This document shows positions 1 to 8,572 of a stretch of DNA of 64,000 nucleotides, in pieces (the stretch's first letter is position 1; every line of letters begins with the position of its first letter). The notes under the pieces are model-generated. The model did no database searches. It had not been told where the DNA came from and saw nothing but the letters and a program-made list of their open reading frames with translations. Origin of the DNA: CAZADA01 sp964568975 (GTDB lineage: Bacteria; Pseudomonadota; Alphaproteobacteria; Caulobacterales; Maricaulaceae); the NCBI GenBank assembly GCA_964568975.1, contig CAZMSO010000015.1:1-64000 (forward strand), written 5' to 3'. The position numbers and the translations under genes are program-made.

Positions 1-1
1 A

Positions 2-3000
2 CCCACGCCGACGCCAGCGCCAACGCCGACCCCTGCGCCAACGCCGACGCCGGCCCCGACGCCCACACCGCCGGACAGCCCGACGCCCACGCCGACGCCC
101 ACGCCAGTTCTTGGCTTCTTTGAGGTGGTGCAAGGCGAAGCCTTTACCTCCGTCAACGGCAACAATCAGGCCCGCACGCCGCTGAACCCGGAAACCAACC
201 CCAGCGCTGGCGATGACGGCCTGTGGGACGGGTTCTTCGGCGACGGCGATGATGAGACCGACGATGACGGCTACATGGATATGGGCGGCGCGAACGCCGC
301 CGTGTCCTTCGCCATCACAGTGCCGGCCGATGGGGTCTACACCGCCGAGTTCCGCTACGCGAATGGCGGCGGCGGCGGCAACGGCCCGCGGCCGATGGAT
401 GTGACGGTCAACAACAGCGACGGCGACACAGACGCTGGTCAACTGACCTTCGTCGGCACCGGCGCTGATGCTTGGGAAAATTGGCAAGTAGAGGCCATCG
501 CCCTGACGTTGAAGGCGGGTCTCAACACCATCACGCTGACGAATGTGGGCGGCCAAGGCCCCAACATCGACCAAGTGACAGTGGAAAGCGGCGCGCCAGC
601 GCCGACTCCGACGCCAGCGCCCACACCGACGCCAGCGCCGACCCCCACGCCCACGCCGACCCCCACGCCGGCTCCGTTCTTCGATGAACAGGAAGCGGAG
701 ACGTTCACGATCATCGACACGGTCGGGACCACCGGCACGGATCTCACGGCCGTGGCGACCAACCACACAGGCTTCACGGGAACCGGCTTCCTCGACATGG
801 GCGGCGACCCGGGCGATGCGGCCGCGTTTGACATCATTGCGCCGGCCGCAGGCCAGTTCACGCTGACGTTGCGTTACGCCATCGGCAGCGGCCCCAACCG
901 TCCGATGTCGGTGTCCGTCGCCAACAGCGGCGGGACCAGCCCAGCCGGGACGATCCCGTTCTCCAACACGGGGGCGTGGACGACATGGGGCACGATCTCC
1001 ATCGTCTTGGATCTCGAAGCGGGTGTGAACACAATCACCCTCGCGAATGTCGGAACCTCGGGCCCGAATATCGACAGCGTCACAGTGGAATCCGTCGGGG
1101 CGCCGACGCCCACGCCAACGCCCGCGCCGACGCCAACCCCGTCAGAACCGGGTGCGCGTGAGACGATCCGCATCAATTTCCAAGATGGAACGACGCCGAA
1201 AGTGTCGGGTTACTTGGTCGATAACTTCCAAGGCTTCGGCGATCGCGGCAACGGCTTCAGCTATGGCTGGGTGACGGAGGCCTCCGCCACGGATGGGGAT
1301 GGGACGACCGCCACGCCGATTAATGGCGGCGACTTCCCAAGCATCGCGATTAATGAGCGTACGGGCGGCGTCTTCGCCACTTATGACCCGCGCTTGACCG
1401 GCTATGCGCACTTCGACCTGGGCGGATACCCATCGCGCACCGCGTGGGAGATCGCGCTGCCGAACGGCGTTTATGAAGTCACAGTCAGCGTCGGCGACAC
1501 TGCTGGGCCGAATGACAGCGACAACCGGCTGTTCGTCGAAGGCGTTTTGACCACGGCGTGGTCAGCGACGGACACCTTTAAATCGCAGCTGATCACCACG
1601 ACGGCGGAGGTGACGGACGGCTTCTTAACCCTGTCGGCCCAGGGCGGCTCGATCACAGAGATGCAGTATCTTGAGATCCGCGACTTGCCGGACCTCACGC
1701 CCACCGACGGCGCGCCGGCGAGCGCGGATTACGCCGCGCTCACGAACCCGGTGGCGGTTGGCGTCGCGGGCGCGGAGCCGCAGCCGATCGGCTTTGGCGA
1801 CGGCCTGCGTCCCGACGCCATCGATCCCACGCGCTCCATCGCCTTCGACGTGGCGTCCGTCAATGGCCGCGGCGGCGTGTTGGAGACCTCCGTCACCAGC
1901 GCGAATGTCAAACTTTATGAGACCCTCACAGGCGCGGACGTGCCGGTGAGTTTGAACACCACTGGCGGCTTTGACGCCTTGGTGATCAATCCGATCGCCA
2001 ATCTCAAGGAGTTCACGAGCTACACGGTGGTGGTCGACGGTCTCCTTGATCGCGGGCCGAACAACGATCCGTCGGGCTTGCCGCGGGAATTCCAAAAAAC
2101 CAGCACGTCCTTCGTCACAGGCGAAGCGCCGGAGATTGTCGACGCCGCAGTCGCCTTCTCCACCGAGGTGATGCTGAGCGATGGCGGCTTCGCCTCCGTG
2201 GTGATGTCGCCTGACAACCAGAAGCTCTATGTGGTCACCCTGGACGGCCGCATCATCCGCTGGGATCTCGATGGCTCGGGCGATGTGTTGGTCAACACCC
2301 AACAGACGCTGCAAGCCCCGGACTTGAGCGGCAACGCGCTGATCGGCGCGGCGTTTGATCCCACAAACCCCAACCGGTTGTGGGTGACCGCGAATGAGGG
2401 CGGGCTCAACAACGCTTCGGCCTTCAGCGGCCGGCTCGTGATTGTCGACATCAATCCCAACGACGCCACGTTCAGCGCGACCACCCAAGAGTATTTGGTG
2501 GGCCTGCCGCGCTCGATCCGCGACCATTTGTCGAATTCGCTCGCCTTCCGGCCGAACCCGAATGCGGCGCAAAACGGCGCGCCGAGCCATCTGCTGTATT
2601 TGATCCAAGGCTCCAACACAGCCATGGGCGCGCCCGACAATGCGTGGGGTCGGCGTCCGGAGCGGGCCCTCAGCGCGGCGGTGCTGGAAATCGATCCCAC
2701 GCTCACCACCGGCTTGCCGCTGAATGTGCAGACGGAGCAAAACTGGACCTCGACGGCCGCCACGCAGCTTGATCCGCTGAACGATCCCAACAATCCGAAT
2801 ACGTACAATGCGGATGGGTCGGTGACCGGCTTCTACAACCCGTTCGCGCCAGACGCGTCTGTGCGTGTGTTCGCCGAAGGCCAGCGCAACGCCTACGACC
2901 TTGTCTGGCACACCAACGGCTTGCTCTACATCCCCACAAACGGGTCGGCCAGCGGCGGCAACGCGCCGGATGATCCGAGCACGCCGGCGAATGAGGGCCT

Positions 3001-6000
3001 GACGGGCATCCCGACCCGCAACGACTATTTGTTCGCGGTTGGTGAAGGCGATTACTCCGGCCACCCGAACCCAGTGCGCCGGCGCTTCATCCTTAATGGC
3101 GGCAATCCGACGTCCGGCGCCGATCCGGCCGAGGTCACGACATACGACGTCGGCGTGCAGCCAGATCCCGGCTACACTGGTTTCGCCTTCGACTTCGGCC
3201 GCAGCGTGTCGCCCAATGGCGCGGTGGAGTACACCAACACCGCGTTTGGCAACACGTTGTTGGGCGCGCTGATCGTCGCCCAGTACTCCGGTCCGGACAA
3301 TTTGATCGCCCTGTTCCCGGGACCGGACGGTCAAATCGCCAGCAGTCAAATCCTGCGGCGGGCGGACGGAAGCGAGATCACCTATCCTGATCCGCTGGAC
3401 GTGGCTCTCAACCCCAACACTGGCCAGCTTTATTTGCTGACCTTCAACCGCGGCAATGGCGAGAGCCTGCTGGTGCGGCTCGATCCGGACGTCAGCGGCG
3501 GCCCTGCGCCGACCCCGACGCCCGCGCCGACACCCACGCCGACGCCGACGCCGACGCCCACCCCGCCGGACAGCCCGACGCCCACCCCGACGCCGACGCC
3601 GACGCCGACCCCCGCGCCGGCCTTGGAGCTGCAGCCGGACGCTTTTGAGTTCGACGACAGCACGGTGATCCGCGACGCCAACAATCCGGAGACCAACCCG
3701 GCCGCCGGCGGCCTGTGGGACGGCTTCACGGGCGATGGCTATCTCGACCTCGGCGGGACCGGCGCTTTCGTGTCCTTCGACTTCACCGCGCCGGCGACCG
3801 GTGAGTACACTCTCATAGTCCGCTTCGCTGTCGGCGCCGCCGCAGCGCGGCCGATGAATGTCAGCGTCGGCGACGGCGGGGTCGTCGGTCAGATGCAGTT
3901 CCCAAGCACTGGGGGCTCCGTCGACGGATGGTCGAACTGGCAGGAGGAAAGCATCACCCTCACGTTGGAGGCGGGCGACAACACCATCACGCTCACAAAT
4001 GTCGGCGGCGGGGGCCCCAACATCGACAGTGTGACGTTCACCGGCGACGGGCTGACGCCAACGCCAACGCCAACGCCAACGCCCACCCCGACGCCCACGC
4101 CCACGCCGGTCGGGTTCTTCTTCGACGCTGATTTCGAAGACGCCTCGCTGGTGACGATCCTCGATCCGGACGCGCCGGGGTCAAACACCGCCACCGAGCG
4201 GCGTACGCCGGCCAATCCGCAAACGGGCAACCCGCCGCCGGCGAATGGCGACGCGAATGACGATGACATCTGGGATAACGCCCGCAACAATGGCTATGTC
4301 GACATGGGCCTGAATGTGGGTGACGGCGTCTCCTTCGTCGTCGACGTCCCAGAGGCCGGCCTCTATGACATGAGCGTCACATACGCCAATGGCGGCGGCG
4401 GCGGCCGGCCCATGGCCGTGGCGGTCGCTCAGGGCGGCGGCGCTGAAACGCAAGGCCAAATGGCGTTTGGACCCACCGGCAATTGGTTCACATGGCTGAC
4501 GGAGGTGTTCACTGTGAACCTTCAGTCGGGTGTGAACACCATCACGCTGTCGAATGTGGGCGCCACCGGCCCCAATTTGGACTTCGTCACTGTCGCGCCG
4601 AATGGGGCGCCACCGCCGACCCCCACGCCCACGCCGACCCCCACGCCCACGCCGACCAACACGGTCCCTGGCGCGCTTGAGGCGGAGAGCTTTGACTTCG
4701 CAGCGGGTGACGCGGTCGTGCGCGACCTCAGCAATCCGGAGGGCAGCACCAACGCCGCCAACGACACGAATGGCGACAATCTGTGGGACGGCTTCACGGG
4801 CTCGGGCTATCTCGACATGGGAACGGGCCAGGGCGACGCGACGTCCTTCACCGTCGATGCGGCGATGGCGGGCGTCTTCACGATGGGCGTGACCTATGCG
4901 AATGGCGGCGGCGGCGGCAATCCGCCCCGTCCCATGAATGTGACGGTGTCGAATGACGGCGGCTCTGTCGCGGCGGGCCAAATCACCTTCGCCGGCACCG
5001 GCGCGAACCAGTGGGCGAACTGGCAAGTGGACACGCTGGAGGTCACCCTGCCGGCCGGCGAAAGCACGATCACGCTCACGAACGCCACGGGGTCCGGCGG
5101 GCCCAACATTGACAACGTCGTCTTCGAGGAAGTGATTGAGCCGGACTTCGTCCTGGTTGATGGCGACACGCGGTTGGAGCTTGAGCAAACCGCCGACAAC
5201 TCCACGCGCATCCTCAACGAAACTGTGGTGGAGTTCTTCTTCACCGTGGCGAGCACGGGCGCGTATGCGCTTGATCTCAGCGCCAACCCCGGCGCGTCGA
5301 ACGGCCAAGGCCTGACGGTCTTCCTCAACGGCGCCCAAATCGGCTTCAGCGGGTTCCCAGGCTCGGGCCTGGAGGAGACCTTCGTCGCGCAGCTGGAGGC
5401 CGGCGTGGAGTACACGCTGCGTGTGGTCTCTGACGCGCCTGGCGCTGATGATTTGGATTATCTCGACATCGCGCCGTCGGAGGCCGCAGCGAACGCGTCC
5501 ATCACCGTGCAAAGCACGCAGCCAACCTTCTTCCCCAATCGGATCCAGTATTCCGTCCTGGAGAACTCCGCGCGCAACGACCGCCGCAGCGGCTCAGTGG
5601 AGATCTCCAACACTGGCGACGACGCCCTTGAGGTGTTGGATTGGCGGCTGGACGGGCCGTTCAGCCTCAGTTCGCCGACGAACCTTGATGGGGTGACGAT
5701 CGGCGCGGGTCAGACTCTGGAGGTGACGATCGACTTCGATCGCTCGAAGTACACACCGCCGACGACCAATGTGAACGGCACCTCGACGGTGTTTGAAGGC
5801 GCGCTGTCCTTGCGTACGAATGACGCGGCCGCGCCAGTGTCCGTCATCGACTTGGCCGGCTTTTGGCAGCAAGTGCCCGAGGGCGGCATGGAGCCGAATG
5901 TCAACGAAGTGTGGCGCGTGTTCGGCTTCGGCAACGTCATTGAAGGGTTGTCGCTGAACGGCGGCGGCGGTGGGTCGGCGCTCTCGACCTTCGACGTCTA

Positions 6001-6607
6001 CAACCCCAATGTGCCGACGGATGAGACGGAGATGTTCGCGCCCTATTGGCGGCTTGCTGAGGGGGTGAGCCAGGCGCGTTTCACCCAAATCGCGGCGTTC
6101 AGCGGCTCAAGCGGCACGTCGGCGGGGATCCACAATCCCGCAAGCTCCAGCGGCGCCAACGGCAATACCTTTGGGTTCGGCGGGTTCTGCAGCAATGGCA
6201 GCTTCCAGGGCAAGAGCTGCAATCAAATGCTGCTGCCGTATCGCAATAATGGCGACTTCCACACCTCGACGTTCGGGAACAACAACATCAACAACAACTG
6301 GCAAGGCGATGAGGCGTTCGGCGTGAAAGTGTCGAGCTTGTCATCCAATCCGAGCCTGAACCCGAATGGGGGCGGCAATCCGCCAGCCAATATTTATGGC
6401 CCGAATCCGCAGCGGGGCCACACCGTGAAGATTTATCAGGCCCTTGACGGCGACGAGAATGAGATCCCGAATGTCTTTCTCGTGGTCATGGACTTCACGG
6501 GCATCAACTATGACTACAATGACAACATGTACGTCATGGAGGGTGTGGAGCCGGCCGACGAGTTGAATGATCCGTTCAACGCGGCTGTGATCGCGGCGAA
6601 CAACTAA
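2..6607 (+). CDS. Giant multidomain secreted/surface protein, 5' end outside window
   Basis: The reading frame is open from the left edge, so the true start lies upstream. The visible part is about 2,200 residues. Homologous jelly-roll modules resembling CBM6/CBM35 carry motifs such as NPETNP, LWDG, GYLDMG, RPM and NTITLTNVG. They lie near 130-590, 680-1095, 3625-4045, 4110-4600 and 4665-5135 and are joined by Pro-Thr (PTPTP) linkers. Between the second and third are a malectin-like domain (about 1155-1690), an Ig-like stretch (about 1770-2100) and a beta-propeller resembling glucose/sorbosone dehydrogenases (about 2140-3500, motif GQRNAYDLVWHTNG). A shorter CBM-like domain (about 5140-5480) and a C-terminal part with an Ig-like fold and a unique Asn/Gly-rich end follow. 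I see no autotransporter barrel or sortase motif at the C terminus. Extracellular polysaccharide binding is an inference; enzymatic activity of the propeller is unproven. Confidence 0.85.
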   Translation, partial: PTPTPAPTPTPAPTPTPAPTPTPPDSPTPTPTPTPVLGFFEVVQGEAFTSVNGNNQARTPLNPETNPSAGDDGLWDGFFGDGDDETDDDGYMDMGGANAAVSFAITVPADGVYTAEFRYANGGGGGNGPRPMDVTVNNSDGDTDAGQLTFVGTGADAWENWQVEAIALTLKAGLNTITLTNVGGQGPNIDQVTVESGAPAPTPTPAPTPTPAPTPTPTPTPTPAPFFDEQEAETFTIIDTVGTTGTDLTAVATNHTGFTGTGFLDMGGDPGDAAAFDIIAPAAGQFTLTLRYAIGSGPNRPMSVSVANSGGTSPAGTIPFSNTGAWTTWGTISIVLDLEAGVNTITLANVGTSGPNIDSVTVESVGAPTPTPTPAPTPTPSEPGARETIRINFQDGTTPKVSGYLVDNFQGFGDRGNGFSYGWVTEASATDGDGTTATPINGGDFPSIAINERTGGVFATYDPRLTGYAHFDLGGYPSRTAWEIALPNGVYEVTVSVGDTAGPNDSDNRLFVEGVLTTAWSATDTFKSQLITTTAEVTDGFLTLSAQGGSITEMQYLEIRDLPDLTPTDGAPASADYAALTNPVAVGVAGAEPQPIGFGDGLRPDAIDPTRSIAFDVASVNGRGGVLETSVTSANVKLYETLTGADVPVSLNTTGGFDALVINPIANLKEFTSYTVVVDGLLDRGPNNDPSGLPREFQKTSTSFVTGEAPEIVDAAVAFSTEVMLSDGGFASVVMSPDNQKLYVVTLDGRIIRWDLDGSGDVLVNTQQTLQAPDLSGNALIGAAFDPTNPNRLWVTANEGGLNNASAFSGRLVIVDINPNDATFSATTQEYLVGLPRSIRDHLSNSLAFRPNPNAAQNGAPSHLLYLIQGSNTAMGAPDNAWGRRPERALSAAVLEIDPTLTTGLPLNVQTEQNWTSTAATQLDPLNDPNNPNTYNADGSVTGFYNPFAPDASVRVFAEGQRNAYDLVWHTNGLLYIPTNGSASGGNAPDDPSTPANEGLTGIPTRNDYLFAVGEGDYSGHPNPVRRRFILNGGNPTSGADPAEVTTYDVGVQPDPGYTGFAFDFGRSVSPNGAVEYTNTAFGNTLLGALIVAQYSGPDNLIALFPGPDGQIASSQILRRADGSEITYPDPLDVALNPNTGQLYLLTFNRGNGESLLVRLDPDVSGGPAPTPTPAPTPTPTPTPTPTPPDSPTPTPTPTPTPTPAPALELQPDAFEFDDSTVIRDANNPETNPAAGGLWDGFTGDGYLDLGGTGAFVSFDFTAPATGEYTLIVRFAVGAAAARPMNVSVGDGGVVGQMQFPSTGGSVDGWSNWQEESITLTLEAGDNTITLTNVGGGGPNIDSVTFTGDGLTPTPTPTPTPTPTPTPTPVGFFFDADFEDASLVTILDPDAPGSNTATERRTPANPQTGNPPPANGDANDDDIWDNARNNGYVDMGLNVGDGVSFVVDVPEAGLYDMSVTYANGGGGGRPMAVAVAQGGGAETQGQMAFGPTGNWFTWLTEVFTVNLQSGVNTITLSNVGATGPNLDFVTVAPNGAPPPTPTPTPTPTPTPTNTVPGALEAESFDFAAGDAVVRDLSNPEGSTNAANDTNGDNLWDGFTGSGYLDMGTGQGDATSFTVDAAMAGVFTMGVTYANGGGGGNPPRPMNVTVSNDGGSVAAGQITFAGTGANQWANWQVDTLEVTLPAGESTITLTNATGSGGPNIDNVVFEEVIEPDFVLVDGDTRLELEQTADNSTRILNETVVEFFFTVASTGAYALDLSANPGASNGQGLTVFLNGAQIGFSGFPGSGLEETFVAQLEAGVEYTLRVVSDAPGADDLDYLDIAPSEAAANASITVQSTQPTFFPNRIQYSVLENSARNDRRSGSVEISNTGDDALEVLDWRLDGPFSLSSPTNLDGVTIGAGQTLEVTIDFDRSKYTPPTTNVNGTSTVFEGALSLRTNDAAAPVSVIDLAGFWQQVPEGGMEPNVNEVWRVFGFGNVIEGLSLNGGGGGSALSTFDVYNPNVPTDETEMFAPYWRLAEGVSQARFTQIAAFSGSSGTSAGIHNPASSSGANGNTFGFGGFCSNGSFQGKSCNQMLLPYRNNGDFHTSTFGNNNINNNWQGDEAFGVKVSSLSSNPSLNPNGGGNPPANIYGPNPQRGHTVKIYQALDGDENEIPNVFLVVMDFTGINYDYNDNMYVMEGVEPADELNDPFNAAVIAANN

Positions 6608-6615
6608 GGTCGGGA

Positions 6616-6641
6616 AGGGGGGGCGCCGCTCGGCGTCCCCT
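6616..6641 (+). terminator. Possible terminator hairpin after the giant protein gene
   Basis: A G-rich arm GGGGGGGCGCC is followed by a short loop and the C-rich arm GGCGTCCCC, starting about 10 bases after the stop codon. The stem is strong but no T-run follows, so intrinsic termination is only plausible. Confidence 0.4.
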
Positions 6642-6794
6642 CATAGCGGCGCAGGCCCAAGCTCCAGCCGCGTGCGCTTGAGACCAAACGCCAAGCCCCC
6701 TGGCTGAACGCACAGGCCGCGGCGGTCAGGCGGGTGGGCGACACGCCGCAGACGCCCCAGCGCGACGCGTCGGGTGCGGTGATGCGGCCCCGCT

Positions 6795-6846
6795 GAACAG
6801 CCCCGCTGGACGGGCGCGCCGAACAGCCCCGCTGGACGGGCGCGCT
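6795..6846 (+). repeat. 26-bp tandem duplication (two copies)
   Basis: Two copies of a unit beginning GAACAGCCCCGCTGGACGGG lie side by side at 6795-6820 and 6821-6846. They differ only at the last base. It is intergenic, upstream of the ParA gene, and no longer array is present. Confidence 0.85.
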
Positions 6847-6966
6847 GGACGGTCGGTGCGCCGCCGCGCGGACGTCGAGGAGGAACGCGCCCAGCGCGCG
6901 CAAAGCAGGCTATACTCGCCAGTCAGGCATCAGGGCTCTCCCGGGCGGGCCCTCAGGAGGCCCGGC

Positions 6967-7935
6967 ATGGCGGCGCACATCCTTTCGACAGTCAACATGA
7001 AGGGCGGCGTGGGCAAAACCACGCTGACGGTGGCGCTGTCGGAAGGCCTGGCGGTGATGGCGCGTAAGCGCGTGCTCACCATCGATTTGGACGCCCAGGC
7101 GAGCTGCACCCTCGCGCTCGCCGGACGCACGCGTTTTCGTGAGATGATCGCCTTGGAGCGGCATGTCTACCGTTTGTTCGACGGCCTCGCTCGGCGGTTG
7201 GCGCGGGGGCCGGAGGTGTTTGATTCCGAGCCTTTGTATCATTTCGGGGATCCGCCGCCGGCCCGGGCGCGACCCCAACGGCGGATGGAGCGCCACGCGC
7301 GGGATTTGGTGCTGGAGCGGGCGAGCGTGCTGGAGCCCGCCCCGACGGTGGATGTGCTGGGCGCAGTGCCGGAGCTGCAGGGCTTGGAGCGGGATGTGCT
7401 CTACCGTCTCGGGCGCTTGACTCACGAACAGCGCGAAGCCGAGGCGGTGGTGGCGGACTTCTTCCGCGACCGCCTGCATGAGCTGGCGGGAGCGTATGAT
7501 TACATTGTGATTGATTGCCCCCCGGGGATCTCGCTCTTCACGGAAGCCGCGATCCGCGCGAGCGACGCCGTGATCGCCCCCGTGAATCCGGAGTATCTCT
7601 CCGTGTTGGGCCTGCAAGCCTTCGCGCGCCGGGTGCTGCGCAAGCTCACTCAGCGCGCTGGCGGGGCGCCGCCCGCCTTCGCTTTAATCAACCGCGTCCA
7701 AGCCAGCGACCTCCATGATCAATACCGCGCCGCCATTCGCGACCATGTGCGCAGCTTCGATGATGTGATGACGATGTTTCCCATGGAGATTGAACACAGC
7801 CCCGATTGGGCGGCCGCGATGGACGTCGATCGCCCTAACGCCCGCGCCATCCGCGACAAGTATGGCGCAGCGATCCCAACGCTTGAGGAGTTCGTCGCCC
7901 ACACGCTCGCGCTCACTGCGCGCGCGCCGGCGTGA
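6967..7935 (+). CDS. Orphan ParA/MinD-family ATPase
   Basis: A 322-residue P-loop ATPase of the ParA family. The deviant Walker A motif KGGVGKTT lies near residues 13-20, followed by TIDLDAQAS, and the switch/Walker B region is DYIVIDCPPG. These proteins form ATP-dependent dimers on DNA or membrane and position plasmids, chromosomes or protein machines. An in-frame ATG-less extension reaches further upstream, but ATG 6967 has a perfect AGGAGG site at 6955-6960 and the family sequence begins there. No parB gene or parS-like inverted repeats are seen, so it is not the chromosomal parAB locus. About 100 residues between Walker A and Walker B are Arg-rich and poorly conserved to my eye. The next gene starts within 12 bases of the stop, so the pair is probably one operon. 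Confidence 0.85.
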   Translation: MAAHILSTVNMKGGVGKTTLTVALSEGLAVMARKRVLTIDLDAQASCTLALAGRTRFREMIALERHVYRLFDGLARRLARGPEVFDSEPLYHFGDPPPARARPQRRMERHARDLVLERASVLEPAPTVDVLGAVPELQGLERDVLYRLGRLTHEQREAEAVVADFFRDRLHELAGAYDYIVIDCPPGISLFTEAAIRASDAVIAPVNPEYLSVLGLQAFARRVLRKLTQRAGGAPPAFALINRVQASDLHDQYRAAIRDHVRSFDDVMTMFPMEIEHSPDWAAAMDVDRPNARAIRDKYGAAIPTLEEFVAHTLALTARAPA

Positions 7936-7946
7936 GGGCGCGAGCG

Positions 7947-8387
7947 ATGGCGCACGCAGACACGCACAAAAAAGCCAGCGAGGGGGCCGGCGAGGGCGCC
8001 GACACGGACGCGCCCGGCTTTGTCGATCGCTTAGAGGCGGTGTTCGCCGCCGTCATCACGAAGGCGCGCGCTGATCCCGCGTTTGCCCGCCAGCTGGCGA
8101 CGGCTGCGGGCGATCCGACACGCTTCGCCGCCGCCGCGCGCGCGACGCGACGCACGGACTGGGCCGCGGAGGCGCCGGACCTTAATCCCGCCGCCATGCT
8201 CGCCGCCGAAGGCGAGGAGGCCTTGCGCGCCGCGCTGAAGCCGCTGACCAAACGCGCGCTCTACGCCCTGGTGAAAAGCCGCGCCCTCAACCCCGCCGGC
8301 GCCAGCGCCTTCAACAAACTGCAACTCGTGGAGCACATCATCCGCAGCGTCCGCCGCCGCAGCGACGCGCCCGTGTTTGATTATTGA
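7947..8387 (+). CDS. Small unknown protein coupled to ParA, possible SAP-like helix pair
   Basis: A 146-residue basic, Ala-rich protein that I do not recognise. The ATG at 7947 lies 12 bases after the ParA stop; a GTG at 7932 overlapping that stop is an alternative start. The N-terminal 25 residues look disordered. The middle is helical, and the C-terminal part (LTKRALYALVKSRALN, then KLQLVEHIIRSVRRR) resembles a helix-extension-helix DNA-binding motif such as SAP or Rho_N. That similarity is only by eye. Its position makes it the obvious candidate partner of the orphan ParA ATPase, in the place usually taken by ParB. Confidence 0.6.
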   Translation: MAHADTHKKASEGAGEGADTDAPGFVDRLEAVFAAVITKARADPAFARQLATAAGDPTRFAAAARATRRTDWAAEAPDLNPAAMLAAEGEEALRAALKPLTKRALYALVKSRALNPAGASAFNKLQLVEHIIRSVRRRSDAPVFDY

Positions 8388-8491
8388 TCCCACGAGGCCG
8401 GGGCCGCCGCGATGCGCGCCGTTGCGCCTCGGCGCTGATGACGCGCACGCCGCACGCCATCGCGGAAGTGCATGGCGAGCCGGGCGAGGGC

Positions 8492-8521
8492 GCCTCACGG
8501 CCGCACGCCTCACGGCTGCGC
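8492..8521 (+). repeat. 15-bp near-duplication between hypothetical gene and rsh
   Basis: GCCTCACGGCCGCAC is followed directly by GCCTCACGGCTGCGC, two copies differing at two bases. The 185-base convergent region 8388-8572 shows nothing else I can name. Confidence 0.7.
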
Positions 8522-8572
8522 GTCTCGCTGAGAGCACCGCCTCGGGGCTTGAATGTGTCCCGAGAGCGAGGT

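Larger units (their letters stand above)
6608..6966. other. Intergenic region before the parA-like gene
   Basis: About 360 bases without a convincing gene. It holds the hairpin just after the upstream stop codon, a 26-bp tandem repeat at 6795-6846 and, at its end, the AGGAGG ribosome-binding site (6955-6960) of the next gene. I see no clear promoter. Confidence 0.6.

Noticed and set aside
598..680. Short regular repeats resembling a CRISPR array
   Set aside because: They are Pro-Thr codon repeats of a linker, without spacers of constant length and in frame with the protein.
1625..3349. Long minus-strand open frame (574 codons) opposite the giant protein
   Set aside because: High GC keeps antisense frames open. 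The product is Arg/His-rich without domains, while the plus-strand frame has clear domain repeats.
4181..5512. Minus-strand open frame (443 codons)
   Set aside because: Shadow of the CBM-like repeats on the other strand; Arg-rich and without recognisable domains.
6967..8387. Chromosomal parAB partition locus
   Set aside because: No ParB-like protein or parS-like palindromes and no origin features are present, and the second gene is unrelated to ParB.
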